Origin: an uncultured Paracoccaceae bacterium | GTDB lineage: Bacteria > Pseudomonadota > Alphaproteobacteria > Rhodobacterales > Rhodobacteraceae | Assembly (NCBI GenBank): GCA_943787785.1 | Contig: CALSNT010000017.1 | Coordinates: 124,001-188,000 of the forward strand | DNA length: 64,000 nucleotides | Reading direction: 5' to 3' | In this document: in pieces, positions 1 through 7,550 of the stretch | How the letters are laid out: each line of letters opens with the position of its first letter | How positions within the stretch are numbered: the first letter of the stretch is position 1 | Notes under the pieces: model-generated | What the model was told of the DNA's origin: nothing | Seen by the model: the letters and a program-made list of their open reading frames with translations, nothing else | Databases searched by the model: none | Translations under genes and position numbers: made by a program

Positions 1-73
1 GGCGCAGCATTGTCAGTTGCTGCTTGCCTTTCAGGGTGCGCAGGTCGGCAACGGTGCGGCGTGCAGCGGTCAT
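1..73 (-). CDS. Start of a gene cut by the window edge; possibly a PanB-like hydroxymethyltransferase
   Basis: Only the first 24 codons are visible. They read in from an ATG at 71-73 and run off the left edge without a stop. The peptide has the pattern TVADL-x-TLKGK-x-x-LTML, which resembles the N-terminus of ketopantoate hydroxymethyltransferase (PanB)-type enzymes, but this is too short for a firm call. The ATG overlaps the TGA of the upstream Rieske gene (ATGA, 70-73), so it is the fourth gene of a translationally coupled series. If it is PanB-like, it would handle 5,10-methylene-tetrahydrofolate and a 2-oxoacid, which could fit formaldehyde release by the neighbouring oxygenase. That link is inference. 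Confidence 0.45.
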   Translation of the reverse strand, partial: MTAARRTVADLRTLKGKQQLTMLR

Positions 74-390
74 GACTGTTCCACTTCAATCTCAATCCGC
101 CCATCGCGCAGGCGCGCGGGATAGGTCGCCAAAGCCTCGCAAACCGGAGCGCGCAAAGCCGCACCAGTCTGGTAGTTGAAGCGCCCGTTGTGTTTGGGGC
201 ATTCGATGGTGTCGTCCATCACCAACCCATCGGCCAGATGCACCTTTTCATGGGTACAGAGGCCATCGGTTGCAAACACCGCACCGTCCAGCGTCCGATA
301 GACCGCAAAGGTTCGTCCGCCATGGTCGAACCTAATGACGTCTTCCAGATCAATATCTTCCGCATCACACACGTCGATCCAACCGCTCAT
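70..390 (-). CDS. MocE-like Rieske [2Fe-2S] ferredoxin, 106 aa
   Basis: This is a small soluble Rieske-type ferredoxin. Both cluster-binding boxes are visible: CTH, then 16 residues, then CPKH, giving Cys2His2 ligation of one [2Fe-2S] cluster. There is no signal peptide or membrane anchor, so it is cytosolic. Its stop overlaps the next start (70-73) and its start overlaps the stop of the upstream desaturase gene (387-390), so the proteins are probably made in fixed ratio. MocE of rhizopine catabolism pairs in the same way with the desaturase-like MocD, and the expected role is electron delivery to the di-iron enzyme encoded at 387-1493. The substrate is unknown. Confidence 0.85.
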   Translation of the reverse strand: MSGWIDVCDAEDIDLEDVIRFDHGGRTFAVYRTLDGAVFATDGLCTHEKVHLADGLVMDDTIECPKHNGRFNYQTGAALRAPVCEALATYPARLRDGRIEIEVEQS

Positions 391-1493
391 TTGCCTGCCC
401 TCCGGGATGGAACACCGTCGGTATCGTGAAATTCTTCGCAGTACGGCTGCGCCGTTGGCGGCAGCGCGCGGCGGATGGTGTAACCGGCCTCACGCGTTTG
501 GCGAACCAGTGCATAAATCAGATCGCCATAGGCATCAGCAATCGACGGGTTCGGTGCGGGCAGATCGTGCTTGATCAGCGCATGAAGCCGCGGCAACGCA
601 TGGTAAGGAACCATAGGAAACATATGATGTTCCACGTGATAGTTCATGTTCCAGTAGAGGAACCGGCTGACCGGATTGATCAGCACCGTGCGGCTGTTCA
701 GACGATGGTCCAGCACATCCTCGGCCAGCCCTCCGTGCTGCAACAACCCCATCATCACCATGTGCCAGCAACCATAGATTCGCGGCCCGCCGATCAGCAC
801 CAGCGGCAGGATCGACCAGGTGACCAGCGCCAGAAGCACCGCGGCCCCGTAGATCGCCATATGCACCCGCGCCCAGTAGATCGCCTTCGGGCGCTCAGCC
901 TCTGGGATATAGTCCTTTTCAGCCTCGGTGATGATACCCGCCGCGTTGCGCGCGAGGGTTCGCAGCTCATAGAAAATGTCGGGAACACCAATGAACTTCA
1001 GTGCTGCCATTGCGATCTCGGGCGGTCGCATCAGCACGATCTCGGGGTCGCGCCCGACGATGATCGTATCGGTATGGTGGCGGGCATGGCTCCAGCGCCA
1101 CGAGATCGGATTGCGCATCACCATGAAGGACGCGATGTGGTAGACAGCGTTGTTCTTCCAGTCGGTCTTGAAGGCCGTTCCATGACCGCATTCATGCCAG
1201 CGGCTGTCACAGGCGGTGCCGTAAAGCACGCCGTAGCCGAGAAGGAAGGGTAGCACCCACCAGCTTCCCCATAGGGCGATTGTCGCCGACCCGGTAAAGA
1301 TCAGCAGGAGGAACCACAGCACGGTGTCGCGGTCTGCCGCTTCGTCGCTGCGCCGCATCAGGGATTTCATCACCTTGCGCGGTACTTCTGAATGATACCA
1401 TTCAGCCGATGCGAGGCCGACCTCCACCGCGTGGCGGTTTTCCGGACCGTCAAGGCTGTAGTCACGTTTGATCTGCGGGCTGAAAGCGTTCAT
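387..1493 (-). CDS. MocD-like fatty acid desaturase-family di-iron oxygenase, 368 aa
   Basis: This is a membrane-bound di-iron enzyme of the fatty acid desaturase superfamily. The three His boxes are clear: HECGH, HARHH and HVEHH, with hydrophobic segments before and between them. Length is normal for the family. Members perform desaturation, hydroxylation or oxidative demethylation with electrons from a ferredoxin, here probably the Rieske protein of the next gene, which it overlaps by 4 nt. In rhizobia the MocD/MocE pair acts on a methylated inosamine (rhizopine). The linked epimerase-like gene and LacI regulator suggest a sugar- or cyclitol-type substrate rather than a lipid. That is inference from context. 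Confidence 0.8.
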   Translation of the reverse strand: MNAFSPQIKRDYSLDGPENRHAVEVGLASAEWYHSEVPRKVMKSLMRRSDEAADRDTVLWFLLLIFTGSATIALWGSWWVLPFLLGYGVLYGTACDSRWHECGHGTAFKTDWKNNAVYHIASFMVMRNPISWRWSHARHHTDTIIVGRDPEIVLMRPPEIAMAALKFIGVPDIFYELRTLARNAAGIITEAEKDYIPEAERPKAIYWARVHMAIYGAAVLLALVTWSILPLVLIGGPRIYGCWHMVMMGLLQHGGLAEDVLDHRLNSRTVLINPVSRFLYWNMNYHVEHHMFPMVPYHALPRLHALIKHDLPAPNPSIADAYGDLIYALVRQTREAGYTIRRALPPTAQPYCEEFHDTDGVPSRRAGK

Positions 1494-2695
1494 GTGCGTT
1501 GTTTCCCAGAGTTCGAAGGTGCATTGTACAACTTCGGATAGGTCCCGGTTGGTGCAGGATACTCGGTATCAGGCTGCTGGGCGATGGCCGAAATGCGTGT
1601 GCGGGCCGCGGTCAGATCATCGGAACCATTCAACAACCTGATTCTCGTCTCATAGCACCGCTCCTCTCCGGCACTCAGCCAGATCATTTCGCCCCTTTCT
1701 CGGGCAAATCTGTTGCCGGGCATGTGGTGCGTGGCGGGTTCCAGGCCCAAAACGTAATCGCCCGCGCGGAAGTTCTGCCACTGCAATGAGACGGGGAATT
1801 GGTCTTTTCGGGTTGTGATTTCGACCCCCAGTTTCAACCGATCGTTGACCAGTGCCATTGGTACCTGTCCCGCCGCGTCGGCACCCATGTCGTGCTGCCA
1901 GACCTGCTCGGAAAGGCCCACGCGCGGTTCCGGGACAGTGCGATAGCCGATGCCTTGCCTATCCAGCTTAGTCTCTGCGTGTGTGGCGTGAATAACGGCG
2001 CGGATCGGCGCAAGAAATTCCGACTTATAATCAAGTAGTGGATAGCCGATATTAATGTGATACATGAACATATGCGGTGTCTCGGAAAACCCAGCATTCA
2101 CCACCCGATCGTTGAGGCGAATTTCATTACCACCCAGATCAGCTTCAATCCGGCGATGCAGGTGCAGAACCTCTCCAAACAAGGTCGCCTGTACCACGAC
2201 GCCTTCGGCCAAGAGGGTGCAGGTGTCGCCCTCCCACGCCTCGCCATACCCGGTCAGGCGTGCCGGAGTGCTGCTAATCCGGCCGTGCAACCCGTGGGTC
2301 ACAGTGGCCTTGCGCGGATAGCCGTAGCAGTCCGCCGGGACGGTTTCGGGGCCGAGTATGTGATCCAGCCCGCAGGTCGCCAGGAACCCGGTGAAGCCCC
2401 GGTTCCAGCCGAGACCGTCTTCGTCGTCAGCGTCATTCAGGGCCGGGTGACGCATCCCCGCTGCGGACTGCCAACCAATTGCACGACCGTTGTGTGACAA
2501 TGTCGAGATGTCCATGGCGCGGTCCACGCTGACGGTGAAACTCAATCCGCTGCCGGTGGTGAAATCCAGCACCCGCATGCCGCGCCCCGCGCCGTCCTCC
2601 AGCGTCGCCAACCGGATGCCACCAACCTGCGACAGGCTGCCGGTTCGCTGTGCCAGCGAGGCGGACGTGTGTTCGGTGCCGTAGAGGCGCATCAT
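1490..2695 (-). CDS. DUF4432 / aldose 1-epimerase-like protein, 401 aa
   Basis: This is a cytosolic protein of the galactose mutarotase-like beta-sandwich superfamily, in the DUF4432 branch. Supporting segments are an N-terminal VLDFTTGSGLSFTVSVDRAMDI region and a C-terminal WQNFRAGDYVLGLEPATHH segment, where His and Glu line the carbohydrate pocket in this superfamily. It is the first gene of the minus-strand operon and overlaps the desaturase gene by 4 nt (1490-1493). Two adjacent ATG codons (2693-2695 and 2690-2692) are possible starts. The role is probably epimerisation or binding of a sugar or cyclitol-derived intermediate. The exact reaction is unknown. Confidence 0.75.
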   Translation of the reverse strand: MMRLYGTEHTSASLAQRTGSLSQVGGIRLATLEDGAGRGMRVLDFTTGSGLSFTVSVDRAMDISTLSHNGRAIGWQSAAGMRHPALNDADDEDGLGWNRGFTGFLATCGLDHILGPETVPADCYGYPRKATVTHGLHGRISSTPARLTGYGEAWEGDTCTLLAEGVVVQATLFGEVLHLHRRIEADLGGNEIRLNDRVVNAGFSETPHMFMYHINIGYPLLDYKSEFLAPIRAVIHATHAETKLDRQGIGYRTVPEPRVGLSEQVWQHDMGADAAGQVPMALVNDRLKLGVEITTRKDQFPVSLQWQNFRAGDYVLGLEPATHHMPGNRFARERGEMIWLSAGEERCYETRIRLLNGSDDLTAARTRISAIAQQPDTEYPAPTGTYPKLYNAPSNSGKQRT

Positions 2696-2841
2696 CGGGC
2701 TGGCGGTCCTTTTGGAAGCAGCGGGTCGGGTCGACCGGAACAGGGTCGCCGGTGTGGTGTGGCGGTGTCAATTCAATTCTGATGGTTTATGAGGGGTTTT
2801 GAGGTGAAGAAGTCTGAAATCGATAGTTATCCACAGAAAAA

Positions 2842-2862
2842 ATTGAACGGCTGGCGTCCAAT
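2842..2862. promoter_or_regulatory. Imperfect 21-bp dyad in the divergent promoter region, candidate LacI operator
   Basis: Between the DUF4432 gene (starts 2695, minus) and the LacI-family gene (starts 2926, plus) lies ATTGAACG-GCTGG-CGTCCAAT, two 8-nt arms with one mismatch around a 5-nt centre. LacI-family repressors bind dyads of this size. No other clear signal was seen in this 230-bp gap. Confidence 0.4.
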
Positions 2863-2925
2863 CGGTGCATTGACCTACTGAGATGCCTGCGCAATACCTC
2901 AAAAGACCTCACCAATGGAGATCAC

Positions 2926-3939
2926 GTGCCCCGAACCACTCTCACCGACGTTGCGCGCCAATCCGGTGTCTCTTTGGCCACGGTGGACCGGGCATTGAAT
3001 GGACGGGGCGGAGTTAAGTCGCATACGCTGGCGCGGATCGTCTCGGCGGCGAAGTCCCTGGGGTATCTGCCCGACGATGCTGTGCTCGCCTCGCCCGCCA
3101 AGCCCGTCCGGATTGCATTCCTGCTGCCCACCGGGACCAATGCGTTCATCGAAGATCTGGCCGCACAGGTCGCCCGGCAAACGCTCGAAGGGGTAAAAGT
3201 GCGGGTCGAACGTTTATCCGGCCTGGATACGGCGGCCATGGCGGCACGGCTGAAGGCGCTGAAGGGAACTGTCGACGGCATCGCATTGGTGGCGCTGGAT
3301 CATCCGCTGGTACGCGAGGCGATCCGCGAACTGCTCGATGCGGGAATGCATCTGGTGACTTTGGCCTCAGACATCTCGAACGTCGCGCATCAGGGCTATG
3401 TCGGGATCGATAATGCGCAAGCCAGTCGGCTGGCGGGGTATTTGCTGGGGCGATTTCTTGGCCCAAAGGCGACAGGTAAAGTGGCGTTTTTTGCGGGCTC
3501 GCTGGCCTATCGCGGGCACTTGGAGCGCGAGATGGGGTTTCGCCAGGTCCTTACGACGGATTTCCCGGCGCTGGAGATTGTCGAACTGCGCGAAGTTCAC
3601 GAAGATCGTCAAAAGGCAGAGACCGAGACCGCGCGCTTGCTGGATCGCCACCCAGACTTGTCGGGAATATACAACGCCGGTGGCGCAACAGCCGGTATCG
3701 CGGCGGCTCTGCACGCCCGTGCGGCCGGGCACGGGATGGTTTTCGTGGCTCATGAGGCTACGGCGAACAACAAGGCGCTGCTACTGGACGGGACGCTGGA
3801 TGCTGTGATCGACCAAAACCCTGCAGCCGAGGTGGCCGAGGCTATCCGGCTGTTGATGAGTGCCGCGCGTGGCGGCGAAGTTGATGTTATCGCGCCGCAG
3901 ATGCGGGTGATTTTTCGGGAGAACCTACCGGGGGCTTGA
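2926..3939 (+). CDS. LacI-family transcriptional regulator, 337 aa
   Basis: An N-terminal LacI helix-turn-helix is visible at about residues 4-48 (TLTDVARQSGVSLATVDRALNG, with a following hinge-type helix). It is followed by a periplasmic-binding-protein-like sensor domain with VRIAFLLPTGTNAF and AGGATAGIAAAL segments. The start is GTG at 2926, with GGAG seven bases upstream. The gene is divergent from the MocD/MocE/DUF4432 operon, so the usual arrangement would be sugar-responsive repression of that operon and of itself. The effector is probably the operon's sugar-like substrate. It could also control the ABC transporter starting at 5708, which has no regulator of its own. Confidence 0.85.
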   Translation: MPRTTLTDVARQSGVSLATVDRALNGRGGVKSHTLARIVSAAKSLGYLPDDAVLASPAKPVRIAFLLPTGTNAFIEDLAAQVARQTLEGVKVRVERLSGLDTAAMAARLKALKGTVDGIALVALDHPLVREAIRELLDAGMHLVTLASDISNVAHQGYVGIDNAQASRLAGYLLGRFLGPKATGKVAFFAGSLAYRGHLEREMGFRQVLTTDFPALEIVELREVHEDRQKAETETARLLDRHPDLSGIYNAGGATAGIAAALHARAAGHGMVFVAHEATANNKALLLDGTLDAVIDQNPAAEVAEAIRLLMSAARGGEVDVIAPQMRVIFRENLPGA

Positions 3940-4117
3940 TTTCCGGGCTTCTGCAGACCGGCGACTTCTGGTCTGCGGCGGGCATTCGTCGATGAGGGGC
4001 CCAAGCCGGGCGTGTGCCTGACCGGCGGCTTCGCCTTGATTCCGGGCAGGGGTTGCGTCCAACGCGAAGGTCCGCTTCATGCCAACCATCTCGAAATCCG
4101 CCCTGCCGTCACTGTCA

Positions 4118-5425
4118 TCATCCCAGCACCGAAAAACTCGATTCTTCGTTGATTTCGCGCCGCCTAGAATAAAAGCCCGCATCGATCACATGCCCGGTGT
4201 AGGGCATGTTGAATTGCATCGGGGTGGCATCATGGTCGCCGCCGTCCTCGACGTATTGCACCAGCGCCGCCATCAGTTTCCCGGCAATCGGCGCGTTCTT
4301 ATACTGGTTCCCGCTGGACCCGCAGGCCATGTAGAAGCCTCCAAGGCTCGATTTATCATAGATCGGAATCCAATCGGTCGAGGCATCGTAGAGGTCCACC
4401 ACCCCGCGCGCCTTCGATGGAATACCAAGCGACGGCACCCGCTGGCCATAGCGCATCGCCTGGGTTGTCCATTGGTCGGTGAAGTCGCGGTTGTAGTCGG
4501 TGTCATTCACCGCCCACTGGTGCGGATCGCAAGGCGGATCCTCGGAGCCGACAAGGATGTTGTTGCCATGTTCGGGGCGGATGTAGCAGGAAATATCGCT
4601 GTCCGAGACGACCATGCCGTTGGTGTCGAAATCGAAACCATCAGGGGCGGGAACGTGCGTCACCTCTTGCCGCAAGGGGCGGGTTTGGATGGTCATGTCG
4701 TCCAGCACGCCCGCAAGGCCGTTGATATGGGCTGAGCCGGGGCCGGCAACGTTGATGACGACTGGGGTCTCGATAACCTCTCCGTCAGCCAGTTTCACAC
4801 CGGTTACTTTACCACCCGCTTGCAGGATTTCGGCGACTTCGACGCCCATGCGAAAGTCAGCGCCATGCAGACGCGCGGCGTCGGCGAGGTTTTGGGATGA
4901 CAGCGCCGGGTCGGTCACATAGCCCGCGTTCTCCCAGAAGACGCCACCGGTCAGGTGGCTTCCGTTGGGTTTGGCGAAATCCGGGTCGTCCATCCGCTTG
5001 GCGGGGCTGAAGCTGTCGAGGCTGTAGATCGGCAAACGCGCGGTTATTTTCGCGGCGTCCCATTCCTCGACTGGTATGTTCAGGGCGCGGCTGTTTTCTA
5101 GGTGTTTTGCCAGGTGGCCGTTTTCGTCGGTCTTCATGACCAGACAGCCGCATTCCTTGAACTGGGCCAGATCGGCATCCGCCCCCAGGCCCAGATAGTC
5201 GGACCAGTCGCGCCAGTAATGGTACCCCTCCCAGGCGAAGGCGGTACCGTCGAAGGTCGAATAATGCATCCGGATAATGGCGCAGGATCCGGCGGTGGAG
5301 CCGTGGCCGATCTGGCTGTTGCGATCCAGCGACAGGGTCTTCCACCCGGCCTTGGCCATCTCGAACGCGATGGCGGTGCCGATCACGCCGGTTCCGATGA
5401 TGATAGCGTCGGGAGTCTGGGTCAT
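4118..5425 (-). CDS. FAD-dependent oxidoreductase of the DAO / sarcosine oxidase-beta type, 435 aa
   Basis: An N-terminal dinucleotide-binding GTGVIGTA motif is followed by an acidic residue after beta-2 (LSLDRN) and by a GHGSTAGSCAIIR segment of the D-amino acid oxidase/sarcosine oxidase fold. A C-terminal GFYMACGSSGNQYKNAPIAGK segment completes the FAD site. There is no signal peptide, so it acts in the cytosol. Expected chemistry is oxidation of a C-N bond (secondary amine or amino acid) or of a hydroxy acid. It is divergent from the ABC importer beginning at 5708 across a 282-bp regulatory region, so it probably works on the imported compound. It is shorter than glycerol-3-phosphate dehydrogenase GlpD and lacks its C-terminal domain, so GlpD is unlikely. 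Confidence 0.75.
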   Translation of the reverse strand: MTQTPDAIIIGTGVIGTAIAFEMAKAGWKTLSLDRNSQIGHGSTAGSCAIIRMHYSTFDGTAFAWEGYHYWRDWSDYLGLGADADLAQFKECGCLVMKTDENGHLAKHLENSRALNIPVEEWDAAKITARLPIYSLDSFSPAKRMDDPDFAKPNGSHLTGGVFWENAGYVTDPALSSQNLADAARLHGADFRMGVEVAEILQAGGKVTGVKLADGEVIETPVVINVAGPGSAHINGLAGVLDDMTIQTRPLRQEVTHVPAPDGFDFDTNGMVVSDSDISCYIRPEHGNNILVGSEDPPCDPHQWAVNDTDYNRDFTDQWTTQAMRYGQRVPSLGIPSKARGVVDLYDASTDWIPIYDKSSLGGFYMACGSSGNQYKNAPIAGKLMAALVQYVEDGGDHDATPMQFNMPYTGHVIDAGFYSRRREINEESSFSVLG

Positions 5426-5598
5426 GAGTCTGGTCCTTTCGGGGTCGGCATTTCACCGCTTTCCGGCCCTTTGCGGTTTTAGATTTCGCGGGCACCCGGT
5501 TGAATGGCTGATTCCGACCTTGGGTGTCGCATTCGCCATTCAGGATCGCAACGCTTTGTTTTCATTTTATTATCTTAAGCCCTCATTCCACCGTTAAC

Positions 5599-5659
5599 CG
5601 GGAAATTCCCGTCTACTAAATATTTAGTTTGACAACGCGAAAAGCTTCGCACCAGTATC
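5599..5659 (+). promoter_or_regulatory. Promoter with two adjacent perfect palindromes ahead of the ABC importer operon
   Basis: CGGGAA-A-TTCCCG (5599-5611) is a perfect 6+1+6 palindrome. ACTAAATATTTAGT (5615-5628) is a perfect 14-bp palindrome that abuts a consensus -35 box TTGACA (5629-5634). A weak -10 (around 5653-5659, CAGTAT/AGTATC) follows at 17-19 bp. The placement suggests a repressor or activator site just upstream of the -35 element. A ribosome-binding site GGGAGGAG follows near 5695-5702. Confidence 0.55.
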
Positions 5660-5707
5660 ACGGGCCGGTGATCATCGGCACGAAAAAACTTTTTGGGAGG
5701 AGACGAG

Positions 5708-7442
5708 ATGCGTAAGTATCTGCTCTCCGCCGTCGCGGTTTCGGCCGTGATCGCGGGGCCTAGCGCTGCATTTGCCGACGCGGCAGCAGCGAAGAAATGG
5801 ATCGACGAGGAATTCCAGCCCTCGACGTTGTCCAAAGACGAACAAATGTCCGAGATGCAGTGGTTCATCGACGCCGCAGCGCCGTTTTCGGGCATGGAGG
5901 TCAATGTACTGTCGGAAGGTATCCCGACGCATGGTTACGAGTCCGACGTGCTGACCAAAGCATTCGAGGAAATCACCGGGATCAAGGTGAACCATCAGAT
6001 CCTGGGCGAAGGCGAGGTCGTGCAGGCTGTGCAGACACAGATGCAGACCCAGCGGAACCTCTATGACGGTTACGTTAACGATAGCGACCTGATCGGCACC
6101 CATTCGCGCTTGCAACTGGCCTATAACCTCACCGAGCAAATGGCGGGTGACTGGGCGGCGACCAACGTCGCCGACGCTAGACCTGGATGACTTCATGGGC
6201 ATTCAGTTCACCACCGGTCCGGATGGAAACCTCTATCAGCTGCCCGACCAGCAGTTTGCGAACCTCTATTGGTTCCGCAAGGACTGGTTTGACGATGCGG
6301 ACAATCAGGCCGCGTTCAAAGCCAAGTACGGCTATGATCTGGGCGTTCCGGTCAACTGGTCGGCTTACGAGGACATTGCGGACTTCTTCAGCAATGACGT
6401 CAAGGAGGTCGACGGCACCACGATCTATGGCCACATGGATTACGGAAAACGCGCGCCTGACCTTGGCTGGCGGATGACCGACGCATGGCTGTCCATGGCC
6501 GGTGCCGGGTCGAAGGGTGAGCCGAACGGCATCCCAATCGACGAATGGGGCATCCGCATGGAAGCCGGAACCTGTAACCCGGTCGGCGCGAGCGTATCGC
6601 GCGGTGGTGCAGCAAACGGTCCTGCAGCGGTCTATGCGATCCGCAAATGGGACGAATGGCTGCGCGCCTACGCCCCTCCGGGTGCTGCTTCGTTTGACTT
6701 CTACCAGTCGCTTCCGGCACTGGCACAAGGCAACGTGGCCCAGCAGATCTTCTGGTATACGGCCTTCACCGCCGACATGGTGAAGCCGCAGTCGGAAGGC
6801 AACAATACGGTGGACGCCGATGGCAACCCGCTGTGGCGGATGGCCCCGTCGCCCCATGGCCCGTACTGGGAAGAAGGCCAGAAGGTCGGCTATCAGGACG
6901 TTGGAAGCTGGACGTTCCTCAAGTCCACGCCATCTGATCGTGCGCAGGCAGCATGGCTCTATGCGCAGTTCGTGACCTCCAAGACGGTCGACGTGAAGAA
7001 GTCCCACGTGGGCCTGACCTTCATGCGCGACAGCACCGTTCGCCACGAGAGCTTTACCGAGCGTGCGCCGAAACTGGGTGGTCTGGTCGAGTTCTACCGC
7101 TCGCCTGATCGCGTGGCATGGTCGCCGACCGGCATCAACGTGCCGGATTATCCCAAGCTGGCACAAATCTGGTGGCAGCAGATCGGTGACGTAAACTCGG
7201 GCGCGTTTACGCCTCAGGAAGCGATGGACCGGCTGGCCGAAGAAATGGACATCACCATGGCCCGGATGCAGGCAGCTGACGAAGCCGCCAACGTCTATGG
7301 CGGGTGTGGTCCGCGTCTGAATGAGGAAAAGGACGCCGAATTCTGGTATGCCAACGGGGGCGCCAAGCCGCCGCTGGACAACGAAAAGCCGCAGGGCGAG
7401 ACTGTCAACTATGACGACCTCGTGGCGCGCTGGAACCAGTAG
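5708..7442 (+). pseudogene. Frameshifted ABC solute-binding protein, GlpV/UgpB-like
   Basis: The gene starts at ATG 5708 after a strong GGGAGGAG site. It encodes a Sec signal peptide of about 23 residues ending at AFA-DA, then a family-1 solute-binding fold that should bind a polyol or sugar in the periplasm and pass it to the downstream importer. The first frame reads well to about 6167-6173, then hits a TGA at 6188-6190. The remaining roughly 420 residues, from PTLDLDDFMG onward, continue in another frame to TAG at 7442. One base too many (or two missing) near 6167-6176 explains this. No homopolymer is present there, so either a real mutation or a sequencing error is possible. The protein would be about 577 aa when repaired. 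Confidence 0.8.
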
Positions 7443-7455
7443 ACTAATCCTCTCT

Positions 7456-7484
7456 GTGGGCCGCATTCTGCGAATGCGGCCCAC
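7456..7484 (+). terminator. Perfect 13-bp hairpin after the solute-binding gene (intra-operon attenuator)
   Basis: GTGGGCCGCATTC and GAATGCGGCCCAC form a perfect 13-bp stem around a 3-nt loop, 15 nt after the solute-binding stop codon. No U-tract follows. Such hairpins in ABC operons stabilise the upstream mRNA segment or reduce downstream transcription, so that more binding protein than ATPase is made. Confidence 0.65.
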
Positions 7485-7486
7485 AT

Positions 7487-7510
7487 TGCCGGGGCCTTCG
7501 GGCCCCGGCA
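7487..7510 (+). terminator. Second perfect hairpin with TTCG tetraloop
   Basis: TGCCGGGGCC and GGCCCCGGCA form a perfect 10-bp stem closed by a TTCG tetraloop. It starts two bases after the preceding hairpin and ends 40 bp before the first ATPase gene. There is no T-run, so it is more likely an mRNA stabiliser or partial attenuator than a full terminator. Confidence 0.65.
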
Positions 7511-7550
7511 GCATGACCACCAACACCTATCGTCACGCAGGACTGCAATT

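Noticed and set aside
3953-3976. GCAGACC-N10-GGTCTGC hairpin after the LacI gene
   Set aside because: The 7-bp stem has a 10-nt loop and no T-run; it could be chance in GC-rich DNA.
6147-7442. A separate gene starting at GTG 6147
   Set aside because: The first residues (MTGRRPTS) belong to no domain, and the rest continues the binding protein begun at 5708, so it is one frameshifted gene.
6177-7526. A 449-codon open frame antisense to the solute-binding gene
   Set aside because: The plus-strand frames give a clear binding-protein sequence across the frameshift; the antisense product has no recognisable features.
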